Below are positions 45,536 through 53,868 of a DNA stretch of 64,000 nt, piece by piece. The notes beneath the pieces are model-generated. The model worked only from the letters and a program-made list of their open reading frames with translations. It searched no databases and was not told the DNA's origin. The translations under genes were made by a program, and so were the position numbers. Source of the DNA: Methanoregula sp. (lineage in GTDB: Archaea; Halobacteriota; Methanomicrobia; Methanomicrobiales; Methanospirillaceae); assembly GCA_026625165.1 (NCBI GenBank), contig CP112999.1, positions 1-64,000 on the forward strand. Reading direction: 5' to 3'. Each line of letters opens with the position of its first letter. The first letter of the stretch is position 1.

Positions 45536-46624
45536 ATGGATAGCCTCAAAGAACTTCTGGATGATGTCGCGGCGGGTCACCGCCTGAATTCACGGGAAGC
45601 GCTCCTGCTCTTCCGCACCCATAACCGGGCTGTCTGGGACGTGGCAGCAGCAGCGGATGCCGTGAGGCACGAGAAGGCAGGCGATGCGGTGACCTATGTC
45701 CGGAACCAGAACATCAACGTCACCAACCTCTGCGTCAATGCCTGCGGGTTCTGCGGTTTCTCGAAAAAACCCGGCGACCCGGGCGTCTATTTCCACGACC
45801 GGGAGGAAATCTTAAAAAAAGCAGCGCAGGCCAAAAAGCGAAACGTGACCGAGATATGCACGGTCAGCGGGCTGCACCCGGATTTTAACGCACAGTCCTA
45901 TTGTGATACGTACCGTTGGATTCGCGAGGCGGCGCCGGGCGTCCATATCCACGCGAGCAACCCGATGGAGGTCGCGTATGCGGCAAAGAAGAGCCGGATA
46001 TCCACAGAAGACGTGCTCTCGCGGATGAGGGACGCCGGGCTGGGATCGATGTGCGGCACGGCGGCGGAGATCCTTGTTGACAGTGTGCGCAAAACGATCT
46101 GCCCGCAGAAGGTCAGCACAAAGGAGTGGGTGCGGATCATCAAAGAGGCGCATTACCTTGGCATCCCCACGACCGCCACCATCATGTACGGGCACTGCGA
46201 AAGCGACATCGACCGGTTAAAACACCTTGAAATCCTGCGGGAGATCCAGGACGAGACCGGAGGTTTTACCGAGTTTGTCCCGCTCTCATTCATCCACATG
46301 AACACCCCGCTCTACAAAAAAGGGGTCGCCCGTGCAGGGGCAACCGGCAGGGAAGACCTGCTTATGGTCGCAGTTTCGCGGTTGTTTTTGGACAATTTTA
46401 AAAACATACAGGTCTCGTGGGTGAAGGAAGGCGTCAGGCTTGCGCAGCTCGGGCTGATTGCCGGTGCAAACGACCTCGGCGGCACGATGTTTGAGGAGAG
46501 CATCTCAAAAGGTGCCGGGGCAACCAATACCGATTACCTTGACCCGGAAGAGATGCGGAGGATTGCCGGGGATATCGGGAGGAAGCTTGTCCAGCGAAGC
46601 ACACTCTATGAGTTACTTTCCTGA
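45536..46624 (+). CDS. cofH: FO synthase subunit 2 (CofH)
   Basis: This radical SAM enzyme joins the tyrosine-derived 4-hydroxybenzyl group to 5-amino-6-ribitylaminouracil on the way to FO, the core of coenzyme F420. The cluster ligands C66, C70 and C73 lie in NLCVNACGFCGFSKKPGDPG. ICTVSGLHPDFNA and GHCESDIDRLKHLEILREIQ are further CofH blocks. F420 is the main hydride carrier of methanogenesis. 362 residues is normal. cofG is not in the window. Confidence 0.94.
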   Translation: MDSLKELLDDVAAGHRLNSREALLLFRTHNRAVWDVAAAADAVRHEKAGDAVTYVRNQNINVTNLCVNACGFCGFSKKPGDPGVYFHDREEILKKAAQAKKRNVTEICTVSGLHPDFNAQSYCDTYRWIREAAPGVHIHASNPMEVAYAAKKSRISTEDVLSRMRDAGLGSMCGTAAEILVDSVRKTICPQKVSTKEWVRIIKEAHYLGIPTTATIMYGHCESDIDRLKHLEILREIQDETGGFTEFVPLSFIHMNTPLYKKGVARAGATGREDLLMVAVSRLFLDNFKNIQVSWVKEGVRLAQLGLIAGANDLGGTMFEESISKGAGATNTDYLDPEEMRRIAGDIGRKLVQRSTLYELLS

Positions 46625-46694
46625 AAAATATGGCATGAAAAAGTCACGTCTTTTTTTATCAGACATGCAATGAGAACTCTCCGATCCTCATTCC

Positions 46695-46719
46695 CGTCCG
46701 GCTTGTTTTTTGCCGGACG
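46695..46719. terminator. Hairpin between convergent cofH and histidine kinase genes
   Basis: CGTCCGGC, a nine-base T-rich loop and GCCGGACG form a perfect eight-pair stem. It lies 70 bases after the cofH stop and about 55 bases after the kinase stop on the other strand, and is followed by T-runs. It may end transcripts from both sides. Confidence 0.5.
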
Positions 46720-46773
46720 TGCCTGAAAGGCTCTTCCTTTTATCCCCGTTTTTTTTGGAATTTTACAGGTAGT

Positions 46774-49509
46774 TTATTCTTTTTCCTTTACCACGATGGT
46801 AAATGAAGTCCCCGCTGTCCGGTCAAGTTCAATCGTCCCGAAGAGCTGTTCCACCAGTGATATGACAAGCCGGAGACCGAGTGTTTTTCCGTTTCGCCAG
46901 TCCAAATCCGCCGGGAGTCCCGCTCCGGTATCTTTGAACAGGATCGTGAGCATATCATTTTCCCGTTTAATCCCGATGGAAATCTCGCCCTTTCTCCCTC
47001 CAGGGAATGCATGTTTTAAGGAATTGGAGAGCAGTTCGTTGAGGATAAGTCCGACCGGGATTGCCGTGTTGATGCCCACAGAAATACCAGAGATGTCTGT
47101 TTTCAGGGCGACATCCTGCCGCCTCACACCGTAGAAATCGACAAGGTTTCGCCCGAGGAACTTTACATACCCGTCAAGGTCGATCTTTGAGATGTCTTCG
47201 GACTGGTACAGTCTTTCATGGACAAGGGACATTGCTTTGAGCCGGTTCTGGCTTTCTTTAATGATCTGTTGCGTCTTCTCATCCTTGATATACCGTGACT
47301 GGAGATTCAAGAGCGAAATGATGATCTGCAGGTTGTTTTTCACCCGGTGGTGAATCTCGCGGAGCAGCACGACTTTTTCCTGCAGGGATGCGTTCAGTTC
47401 TCCGGTACGGGATATAACCTGCTTTTCCAGTTCTTCGGTGAAGTGTTTTTGCAGTTCTTCGGCCTTTTTCCGTTCGGTGACGTCAACACCAATTGCGACA
47501 TAGCCGGTCGCGGCTCCTTTTGCATCCGGCAGACTGCGGGTATTCCACAGGATTGTTTTCTTTGTGCCGTTTTTACAGTGGATGATGGTTTCAAGGTTCT
47601 CCAGGAAATTGTTCTGGCTGATGATACGTTCGATATTTTTAGTGATCGTTTTACGGTACTCTTTATCCGGATAGAGCTTTTTCCAGACCGTACTGTTCCC
47701 CTTTACCTCCTGTTCCCCGTACCCGCTGATATCCTCTGCTGCCTGGTTCCATGTTTGTATATTGCCATGAGGATCGAGCACCATCAGCAAGACATTGGCG
47801 TTTGATATGATGCTGGTCTGGAACAGGTTCATCGCGCGGATCTCTTCTTCTGCCTTTTTGCGATCGGTAATATCTTCAAGCGTTTCTACGGCTCCGATAA
47901 TCAGGCCGGAGGAATCGTTGATTGGGGCGGCGGTGAAATGAAGCCATGTCCCATTCTCTCCCATATGAGGGAAGAAATCCGTTGCTTCGTACGCCCCGTC
48001 AACAATCCTGGATTTTGCATATTTGCCCTCGTACCACTGTGGGATCTTTTCGGTTGCCCCGTCCACCAGCAGGTCAGCCATGCAGGGGCGTTCTTTTAAA
48101 TAAAACGCCCGCCACTGCTGGTTTGTACCAAGCAATTCTCCGGCTTTAATCCCGCTGTATTTTTCAAGAGCACTGTTCCAGAAAATGACCCGGTGATCCC
48201 GGTCAATGACAAATTTCGGGATTGGAGAAGCCTGAATAATAGAATTCAACCGGGACTCGCTATCTCGCAGCTCTGCCTCTGCCTTCCTGCGCCCGGTGAT
48301 GTCGACAAACGCCACCACCGCACCGGTAACCACACCGTTCCGCCGCCGGGGGTATGACCAGATCTCGGCAGAAAAACACGTCCCGTCTGCCCGCCAGAGC
48401 TTCTCATCATCGATGTGCACGCCTTCCCCTTTTACAAATGCCTGAAATAAACGGCATTTTTCAACCGGCTTGAATGTCCCGTTTGCATCATGGTGGTGGA
48501 TCTGGAGGTGCATGTTCTTTCCCAGCAGTTCGCCTTCATTGCTGTAACCAAGAATACGGATGCACGCCTGATTGACAAAGGTGGAGTTGCCCTCCAGGTC
48601 AGTACCGTAGATCGCTTCACCGCTGGAGTCAAGGATAGAACGGAGTTTCTCCTCGCTTTCCCGCAGCTCTGCCTCTGCTTTCCTGCGCCCGGTGATATCG
48701 CGGGTAATGGAGAGTGCGACAGGCCTGCCCCTGAACGGGAATATATGGGTGCTTACTTCAACCGGAAAAATACTGCCGTCTTTTCGTTTATGCACGGATT
48801 CAAAGGTGGCACCCCCCTCTTTTTCCATCTGTTTCGTAATGTCTGGCAGGATGTCATGCAGAATAGCAGCCGGCACGATGTCACGGGGTGACATATGCCT
48901 CATCTCTTCACGGGTATATCCAAGCGACTGCACGGCAATATCATTGACCGTGATGTATTGTCCGGGGCCTTCCGGTGTCATTTCGTGCAGGAATATCGCA
49001 TCGTTCGCATTGTTGAAGATCTCATGCAGGAGTTCTTCCTTGTCCCGCAGCGCTTCCTCTGCAAGCCTGCGTTTGGTGATATCGGTAATAATCCCGTTAA
49101 TACCGATGAGTTGTCCATTCTCGTCATGGATTACGACATTTCGCTGGTGAAGCCATCGGCACTCCCCGGATTTGTGGACGATCTGATATTCAAAAAATGA
49201 GGGTACATCACCATGGCACAGCCTGATCTTCATATCGTTCCAGTACTGGCGGGAAACGGGGTGGATAATATCTTCGATAAACCAGGGTTTTTGATACATT
49301 TCATCGGGATGATACCCAAGCATGGGTTCCGATGCCGAACTCACGAACTTATAATGACCATCGGGGAGCGACAGGTGGTAGATAATGTAAGGGCAATTTT
49401 CGGCCAGAATAGAATATTTTGCCAGCAGATCCTCGGGGACACCCTCTGTTTCTTTATTTTTTGATCCGGTTGCCCTCTTCATGGTCCAGCTGCTCCTTTC
49501 CTTACTCAT
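46774..49509 (-). CDS. Multi-PAS sensor histidine kinase (HisKA_2 type)
   Basis: The 911-residue cytoplasmic sensor has five PAS domains at roughly 30-150, 160-280, 290-410, 420-560 and 565-690. Representative pieces are FVNQACIRILGYSNEGELLG and VIFWNSALEKYSGIKAGELL. The phospho-acceptor block LREIHHRVKNNLQIIISLLN (HisKA_2) follows at about 700. The C-terminal HATPase shows ILNELLSNSLKHAFPGGRKG and KDTGAGLPADLDWRNGKTLG. No transmembrane helix is evident. The ATG overlaps the stop of a decayed kinase copy upstream. No response regulator gene is adjacent. Confidence 0.92.
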   Translation of the reverse strand: MSKERSSWTMKRATGSKNKETEGVPEDLLAKYSILAENCPYIIYHLSLPDGHYKFVSSASEPMLGYHPDEMYQKPWFIEDIIHPVSRQYWNDMKIRLCHGDVPSFFEYQIVHKSGECRWLHQRNVVIHDENGQLIGINGIITDITKRRLAEEALRDKEELLHEIFNNANDAIFLHEMTPEGPGQYITVNDIAVQSLGYTREEMRHMSPRDIVPAAILHDILPDITKQMEKEGGATFESVHKRKDGSIFPVEVSTHIFPFRGRPVALSITRDITGRRKAEAELRESEEKLRSILDSSGEAIYGTDLEGNSTFVNQACIRILGYSNEGELLGKNMHLQIHHHDANGTFKPVEKCRLFQAFVKGEGVHIDDEKLWRADGTCFSAEIWSYPRRRNGVVTGAVVAFVDITGRRKAEAELRDSESRLNSIIQASPIPKFVIDRDHRVIFWNSALEKYSGIKAGELLGTNQQWRAFYLKERPCMADLLVDGATEKIPQWYEGKYAKSRIVDGAYEATDFFPHMGENGTWLHFTAAPINDSSGLIIGAVETLEDITDRKKAEEEIRAMNLFQTSIISNANVLLMVLDPHGNIQTWNQAAEDISGYGEQEVKGNSTVWKKLYPDKEYRKTITKNIERIISQNNFLENLETIIHCKNGTKKTILWNTRSLPDAKGAATGYVAIGVDVTERKKAEELQKHFTEELEKQVISRTGELNASLQEKVVLLREIHHRVKNNLQIIISLLNLQSRYIKDEKTQQIIKESQNRLKAMSLVHERLYQSEDISKIDLDGYVKFLGRNLVDFYGVRRQDVALKTDISGISVGINTAIPVGLILNELLSNSLKHAFPGGRKGEISIGIKRENDMLTILFKDTGAGLPADLDWRNGKTLGLRLVISLVEQLFGTIELDRTAGTSFTIVVKEKE

Positions 49510-49720
49510 CACTCCCGATCTTTCATCACAATCGTAAACTTCGTAATGGCAAACCAGTCCGGTTCAATTGTCCCGGAGAGCTGCCTGCCCGGTGCAATCG
49601 CGAGACGTAATCCGGGCGATTTGGCGTTTCGCCGGTCCAAATCAGCCGGGATTCCCGCGCCGGTGTCCTGCACTGTTATCTCTACAGAACCACTCTTGAC
49701 AGCTGCCTTTATATATCTTA
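49509..49720 (-). pseudogene. Decayed ATPase-domain remnant of a second histidine kinase
   Basis: The frame reads QDTGAGIPADLDRRNAKSPG, then LRLAIAPGRQLSGTIEPDWF and a KDRE ending. It lines up with the last about 55 residues of the intact kinase (KDTGAGLPADLDWRNGKTLG to VVKEKE), but with key residues lost. Upstream of the alignable part the frame is Pro/Gly-rich and not kinase-like. Its TGA overlaps the ATG of the intact gene (TGATG), as in a former tandem pair. Confidence 0.7.
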
Positions 49721-49939
49721 TCTTGTCCGGTGAACCTTGTTGCACCTTTCCGGTTATTTTTATTGATATGCGATCAGCCCGGAATGTCCCAGGTCGCGTC
49801 CCGCAACCGGGGCCGCCCAGTGCGCCAGGTTCGTTTGGGCCTGCCCCGGGACCGGTATGTGCAGGTGCGGCGTCCGGGACCCGATCGGGCTCCGGCAGAC
49901 ATCGATAAGTTAATGGGGCCGGACCGGACAAGGGCATTT

Positions 49940-50398
49940 ATGAGAAGAAAAGAACGGGAAATCACGGATAAGGCTGAGGTGGAATCGATCCTTTCGGGGG
50001 CACTGGTGTGCCGGATTGGACTGGCAGATGGCGGCGAGCCCTACGTGGTCCCGGTCTGTTTTGGCTACGGGGACGGCACGATGTATCTCCACTCTGCGCA
50101 TGAAGGAAAAAAGATTGATATGCTGAAGAAAAATCCCCGGTGCTGCTTTGAGGTTGACACGTGTGAAGGCACCATACCCTCAAAACGCCCGTGCAACTGG
50201 GAGATGCGGTACAGGAGCGTTATTGGTTTTGGCAATGCCACAATTGTTGAGGACGTGGAGGAGAAGAAGAAGGGGATGAACTGCATCCTTCGCCATTATA
50301 GCGGCACAACGTATGATTTTTCTGACGAGGAAATAAAAAGCGTCTGTGTCGTCAGGGTCGATATCTCTGAAATGACGGGAAAAAAGTTCGGGAGCTGA
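49940..50398 (+). CDS. Pyridoxamine 5'-phosphate oxidase-fold (FMN-binding) protein
   Basis: The 152-residue protein begins MRRKEREITDKAEVESILSG and has GEPYVVPVCFGYGDGTMYLH, then a conserved HSAHEGKKIDMLKKNPRCCF and a YRSVIGFGNATIVED block. This is the NimA/PNPOx-like split-barrel family that binds FMN or related flavins; in archaea such proteins may use F420. No resistance role is implied. The frame extends upstream through the decayed kinase region, but ATG 49940 gives the family start. Confidence 0.87.
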   Translation: MRRKEREITDKAEVESILSGALVCRIGLADGGEPYVVPVCFGYGDGTMYLHSAHEGKKIDMLKKNPRCCFEVDTCEGTIPSKRPCNWEMRYRSVIGFGNATIVEDVEEKKKGMNCILRHYSGTTYDFSDEEIKSVCVVRVDISEMTGKKFGS

Positions 50399-50402
50399 CC
50401 GG

Positions 50403-50957
50403 TCAGCGGTGATCGCGCTTGACCAGCCGGACAATTTTATCGCCGATCTTCTGTGCTTTCTCCACTGCCTCCGCATCAGAGAGCACGTCGCCTTTATGGT
50501 ACCCGCTCCCCGCGACCGAACCCAGCGATGAAAATTCATGGGTGTTCAAGAACCCCTCAAGCGTCTGGATCGTCCGGGTTGCACCCTTGTGGGCCTGCAC
50601 GGCCACAGCGACGCCTTTCCTTCCTGCAAGCTTCCGGTCATGGTAGAGGCAATAGGTGCGGTCGATGAAATTTTTCAAATGCCCGCAGACGTCGTAGTAA
50701 TAGGTCGGGGACCCGATAATGAGCACTTCGCAGCCCAGCACCTTTTTTGCAATGGCGTTCCAGTCATCATTCTCGATCACGCACCACTTCTCTTTTTTGC
50801 ATTTCTCACAGCCCAGGCAGGGACCGATCTTCTTTCCTGAAAGCGAGACGAACTCGGTCTTAAGGCCCGCGGTCTCGCAGCGTTCGAGAATCACTTTGAC
50901 AAGGTCTGCGGTGTTGCCATCCTTGCGCATGCTCCCGGATATTCCCAGCACTTTCAT
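50403..50957 (-). CDS. Iron-sulfur flavoprotein (NADPH-dependent FMN reductase family)
   Basis: The 184-residue flavodoxin-fold protein has the FMN loop GISGSMRKDGNTADLV and IGSPTYYYDVCGHLKNFIDR. The cysteine cluster CLGCEKCKKEKWC (CX2CX2CX5C) is the [4Fe-4S] motif of methanogen iron-sulfur flavoproteins. These move electrons from ferredoxin to O2, H2O2 or other acceptors. Its ATG overlaps the stop of the GIY-YIG gene (ATGA), so it belongs to the MBL-GIY-YIG run. Confidence 0.9.
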   Translation of the reverse strand: MKVLGISGSMRKDGNTADLVKVILERCETAGLKTEFVSLSGKKIGPCLGCEKCKKEKWCVIENDDWNAIAKKVLGCEVLIIGSPTYYYDVCGHLKNFIDRTYCLYHDRKLAGRKGVAVAVQAHKGATRTIQTLEGFLNTHEFSSLGSVAGSGYHKGDVLSDAEAVEKAQKIGDKIVRLVKRDHR

Positions 50958-51409
50958 AAGGTACCCTTTGCGCGGGGAGTAATGAGTGTTTTGATGGCAG
51001 GATTAAGCCCCAGTTTCCGGAATGCGATCATTATGCCGTCCCGGGGGTCATCGCGTGAATAAAAGAGGTGTGAACTGCAGGAGCAGTCGCTGCAGCCGAA
51101 GTGCGGGACGGGCGATCCCGGGAGGTTTCCGGCAAGCCGGCACTCATATTTTTGTTCAGTCCGTGCGCAGACAACAGAAGCGAGGCGGAAGTTTCCGTTT
51201 GTCAGCAGGTAATCGATATGCCATTTCGGGCGACGGTTATGCTCCTGTGCAAGGAGAATGTGGCGCCGTACCCTTTGTAATCCGCCGCTGCCCTGCGCCG
51301 AGCCGGCGTATATATGGAAGCCGGCTTCAAATGCCAGCGCTCCAAGCGCCCCGACATTCACGGTGCACTCCGGGTTCTTAAGCACGAGGCAGTAAATCCC
51401 CTTATCCAT
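50954..51409 (-). CDS. GIY-YIG superfamily protein (DUF123)
   Basis: The 151-residue protein has an altered GIY-YIG core (GIYCLVL, then FHIYAGSAQGSGGLQRVRRH). A His-rich part follows (KWHIDYLLTNGN), then the DUF123 cysteine motif HFGCSDCSCSSHLFY. DUF123 proteins stand alone in archaea or are fused to endonuclease III, suggesting DNA processing. It overlaps the MBL gene by eight bases and the flavoprotein gene by four. Confidence 0.88.
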   Translation of the reverse strand: MDKGIYCLVLKNPECTVNVGALGALAFEAGFHIYAGSAQGSGGLQRVRRHILLAQEHNRRPKWHIDYLLTNGNFRLASVVCARTEQKYECRLAGNLPGSPVPHFGCSDCSCSSHLFYSRDDPRDGIMIAFRKLGLNPAIKTLITPRAKGTL

Positions 51410-52004
51410 ACCCGCTCTTCAACAGCTCCTGTGCCGCTGCAATATGCCCGCTCCCCCCGGTCCCGACAGGCACCCCGTGGCCCGGGTAGAGCCCTTCGAT
51501 ATCAAGCAGCGAGAGCCGGTCGATTGACTTTGTGAGTTCTGCCCTGCTGCCGCCGATAAAGTCGTACCTGCCGTACCCGCCATCGGTAAACACGGTGTCC
51601 CCGCTGATCAGGAACTGTTCCGTTTCACAAAAGAGGCAGATGCTGCCCGGGGTGTGGCCCGGTGTATGCAGGACACGCAGGCCCCCGATCACGTCCCCCT
51701 CCTTTAAGATGATCTCCGGCACCATTGCCGGGGAGCGCGAGCCAAAATGCATCGAAAGGCTCCGGGCATCGTCAAGGAGTCCTGCGGCGTCCAGCCTGTG
51801 GATCGCGACCTTTGCTTTGCACATGTGGGCGATCTCTTTGACGTGCGCCGTGTGGTCGAAATGGCAGTGGGTAAGGACCACCGTGGATACGGAGCCTTTA
51901 TAGGGCGCAACTGCCATGGGCATCACGCCCGCGTCGATGAGGACGTCGCCGACGATATACGAGTTCCCATAGAGCGTTCCCCCGGCAATCCACTGGACTG
52001 GCAT
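51402..52004 (-). CDS. Metallo-beta-lactamase fold hydrolase
   Basis: The 200-residue protein carries the binuclear metal motif THCHFDHTAHV (HxHxDH), HTPGHTPGSICLF, SGDTVFTDGGYGRYDF and a final PGHG. The layout resembles glyoxalase II-like hydrolases; the substrate is unknown. Start ATG 52004 (MPVQWIAGGTLYGNSY) is clear. The frame continues upstream antisense to thiC, without family resemblance. It heads a three-gene run and is divergent from thiC, with only 25 bases between the starts. Confidence 0.9.
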   Translation of the reverse strand: MPVQWIAGGTLYGNSYIVGDVLIDAGVMPMAVAPYKGSVSTVVLTHCHFDHTAHVKEIAHMCKAKVAIHRLDAAGLLDDARSLSMHFGSRSPAMVPEIILKEGDVIGGLRVLHTPGHTPGSICLFCETEQFLISGDTVFTDGGYGRYDFIGGSRAELTKSIDRLSLLDIEGLYPGHGVPVGTGGSGHIAAAQELLKSGYG

Positions 52005-52029
52005 GCACAATAATAAGGATTCCCGGCAG

Positions 52030-53319
52030 ATGTTTGTTATGGATTTGCTCACCCGCAGATGCTCCCGCACCGTGCCCGATATCGTTTCAGCAGCGGCGCG
52101 GGCGGAAGGCATCGAACCGGAGCGGATGGCCCGGGGCATCGCTGCGGGCAGGATCGTGATCCCGAAGAACCGGAAACGGGACCACCATGCCTGTGCCATA
52201 GGCGAGGGGTGCCGGGTAAAAGTGAACGTGAACATCGGCACCTCCGGCCCGCTGTGCGACCCGGCGCTCGAGATCCGGAAGGCAAAGGCTGCGCTCAAAA
52301 ACGGCGCCGATGCGATCATGGACCTCTCTACCGGCGGCAACCTTGTCGCGATACGGAAAAAAATTCTCAGGCTTGACACGACCGTCGGGACCGTCCCGGT
52401 CTACGAGGCCGTGCGCCGGGCGGGCAGCGCAGCGGACGTGGATGCCGACCTGATCTTCAAGGTCATCCGGGAGCACTGCAGGCAGGGCGTTGATTTCTTA
52501 ACCCTCCACTGCGGCGTGAACCGGCAGGCGCTCTCTGCATTGCGATCAGACCCGCGCCTGATGGGAGTTGTCAGCCGGGGCGGGGCGTTCCACTGCGCGA
52601 TGATGGTGCAGCGCGACGAGGAGAACCCGCTGTTCTCAGAATTCGATTACCTGCTGGAGATCCTTGCCGAGCACGATGTCACCATCAGCCTCGGCGACGG
52701 GATGAGGCCCGGATGTCTGCAGGACTCTGAGAAGCTTGCAAAATCGGTGGAGTACGTCACCCTGGGCACTCTCGCGCAGCAGGCGTTTGCCGCAGGGGTC
52801 CAGCGGATGATCGAGGGCCCGGGGCATATGCCGCTTGACCAGGTGAGCTATAACGTCCGGATGATCAAGGAGATAACAGACAACGCGCCGCTCTACCTGC
52901 TCGGGCCGGTCGTCACCGACCTCGCGCCCGGCTACGACCACGTTGTCACCGCCATAGGCGGCGCAACTGCCTGCATGCATGGCGCCGACTTCCTCTGCAT
53001 GGTCTCGCCGTCCGAACACCTCGCCCTCCCGCTGGAAGCCGACATCATCGAAGGCACACGGATCGCAAAGATTGCCGCACATATCGGCGACACCGTCCGC
53101 CGGCCGGAAGGGTACCGGGACCCGCGTGAGGCTGCAATGGCGCAGGCCCGCAAAGACCTTGACTGGGATGAGCAGTTCCGGCTCGCGCTGTATGGCGACG
53201 TTGCAAGGAAGATACATGCCCGTGACGGCGAGCTGGACACCTGCTCGATGTGCGGGGATCTCTGTGCGATCAAGGTGGTAAAGGATCTGTTCGGGGCGAT
53301 GGAAAAGAAGAAACGGTGA
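52030..53319 (+). CDS. thiC: Phosphomethylpyrimidine synthase (ThiC)
   Basis: This radical SAM enzyme rearranges aminoimidazole ribotide into the thiamine pyrimidine. Conserved blocks are RVKVNVNIGTSGPLCD, GADAIMDLSTGGNL, VDFLTLHCGVNRQA, SRGGAFHCAMM, ISLGDGMRPGCLQDS and MIEGPGHMPLDQVSYNV. The C-terminal cluster motif CSMCGDLC is complete. Length is about 429 residues. ATG 52030 or ATG 52039 may be used; there is no strong ribosome-binding tract. No thiamine riboswitch is seen in the 25-base gap upstream. Confidence 0.94.
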   Translation: MFVMDLLTRRCSRTVPDIVSAAARAEGIEPERMARGIAAGRIVIPKNRKRDHHACAIGEGCRVKVNVNIGTSGPLCDPALEIRKAKAALKNGADAIMDLSTGGNLVAIRKKILRLDTTVGTVPVYEAVRRAGSAADVDADLIFKVIREHCRQGVDFLTLHCGVNRQALSALRSDPRLMGVVSRGGAFHCAMMVQRDEENPLFSEFDYLLEILAEHDVTISLGDGMRPGCLQDSEKLAKSVEYVTLGTLAQQAFAAGVQRMIEGPGHMPLDQVSYNVRMIKEITDNAPLYLLGPVVTDLAPGYDHVVTAIGGATACMHGADFLCMVSPSEHLALPLEADIIEGTRIAKIAAHIGDTVRRPEGYRDPREAAMAQARKDLDWDEQFRLALYGDVARKIHARDGELDTCSMCGDLCAIKVVKDLFGAMEKKKR

Positions 53320-53331
53320 ATGCCCGGCACC

Positions 53332-53769
53332 TTACGGGTTATTCCTCTTTTTTGTTAATGCACCGGCAACACCTGCCGCTGTCAGGGCGACTGTCTTCTC
53401 AAAGGGCACTGACAGGCCGGTAACAAGGGCATCGACCACTGCCGTCCCTTTGACCGTGACCTCCAGCCCCCTTCCTGCAACAAAGCCCGCTGCCGCCCGT
53501 ACGATGGCTGAATTCTTTGAAGTGAGAGGCACGCTGATTGCCGTGCTGTCCCGTGCCTTTACCTTTATTGCGCCGGTGTTCCCGTCCGCAATCTCCGTCT
53601 GGCGCTCCCCGTCCCGGACAAGGACAACAAACGGGATCTCACGCAGGGTAATGCCGACCGGGTTTTTGTTCTGCACAAGTATTGCCACGTCAAGGTCTAC
53701 GGATGAGAGTCTGGCAGCCCGGACCTTCACCCCTTCAAGGCTTATTGACGGCTCGTGCAGGATCGGCAT
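53332..53769 (-). CDS. LEA14-like (WHy domain) protein
   Basis: The 145-residue protein has the LEA type 2 beta-sandwich pattern: ISLEGVKVRAARLSSVDLDV, AILVQNKNPVGITLREIPFV and a later SVPLTSKNSAIVRAAAGFV. Such proteins are linked to desiccation and stress tolerance in plants, and are common in methanogens with unknown partners. There is no signal peptide. It is convergent with thiC, with 12 bases between the stops. Confidence 0.85.
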   Translation of the reverse strand: MPILHEPSISLEGVKVRAARLSSVDLDVAILVQNKNPVGITLREIPFVVLVRDGERQTEIADGNTGAIKVKARDSTAISVPLTSKNSAIVRAAAGFVAGRGLEVTVKGTAVVDALVTGLSVPFEKTVALTAAGVAGALTKKRNNP

Positions 53770-53868
53770 GGTACGTGAATTGGGCAGCAGGACTCAAATA
53801 CCCGGTACTTTTGATTTTTTATTGCCGGATTATTAAAAAAAAAGATGAGACGAGGGCAGGCAGGTGAC

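Noticed and set aside
52005-52379. Upstream extension of the MBL hydrolase
   Set aside because: It runs antisense through thiC; the hydrolase N-terminus begins at ATG 52004.
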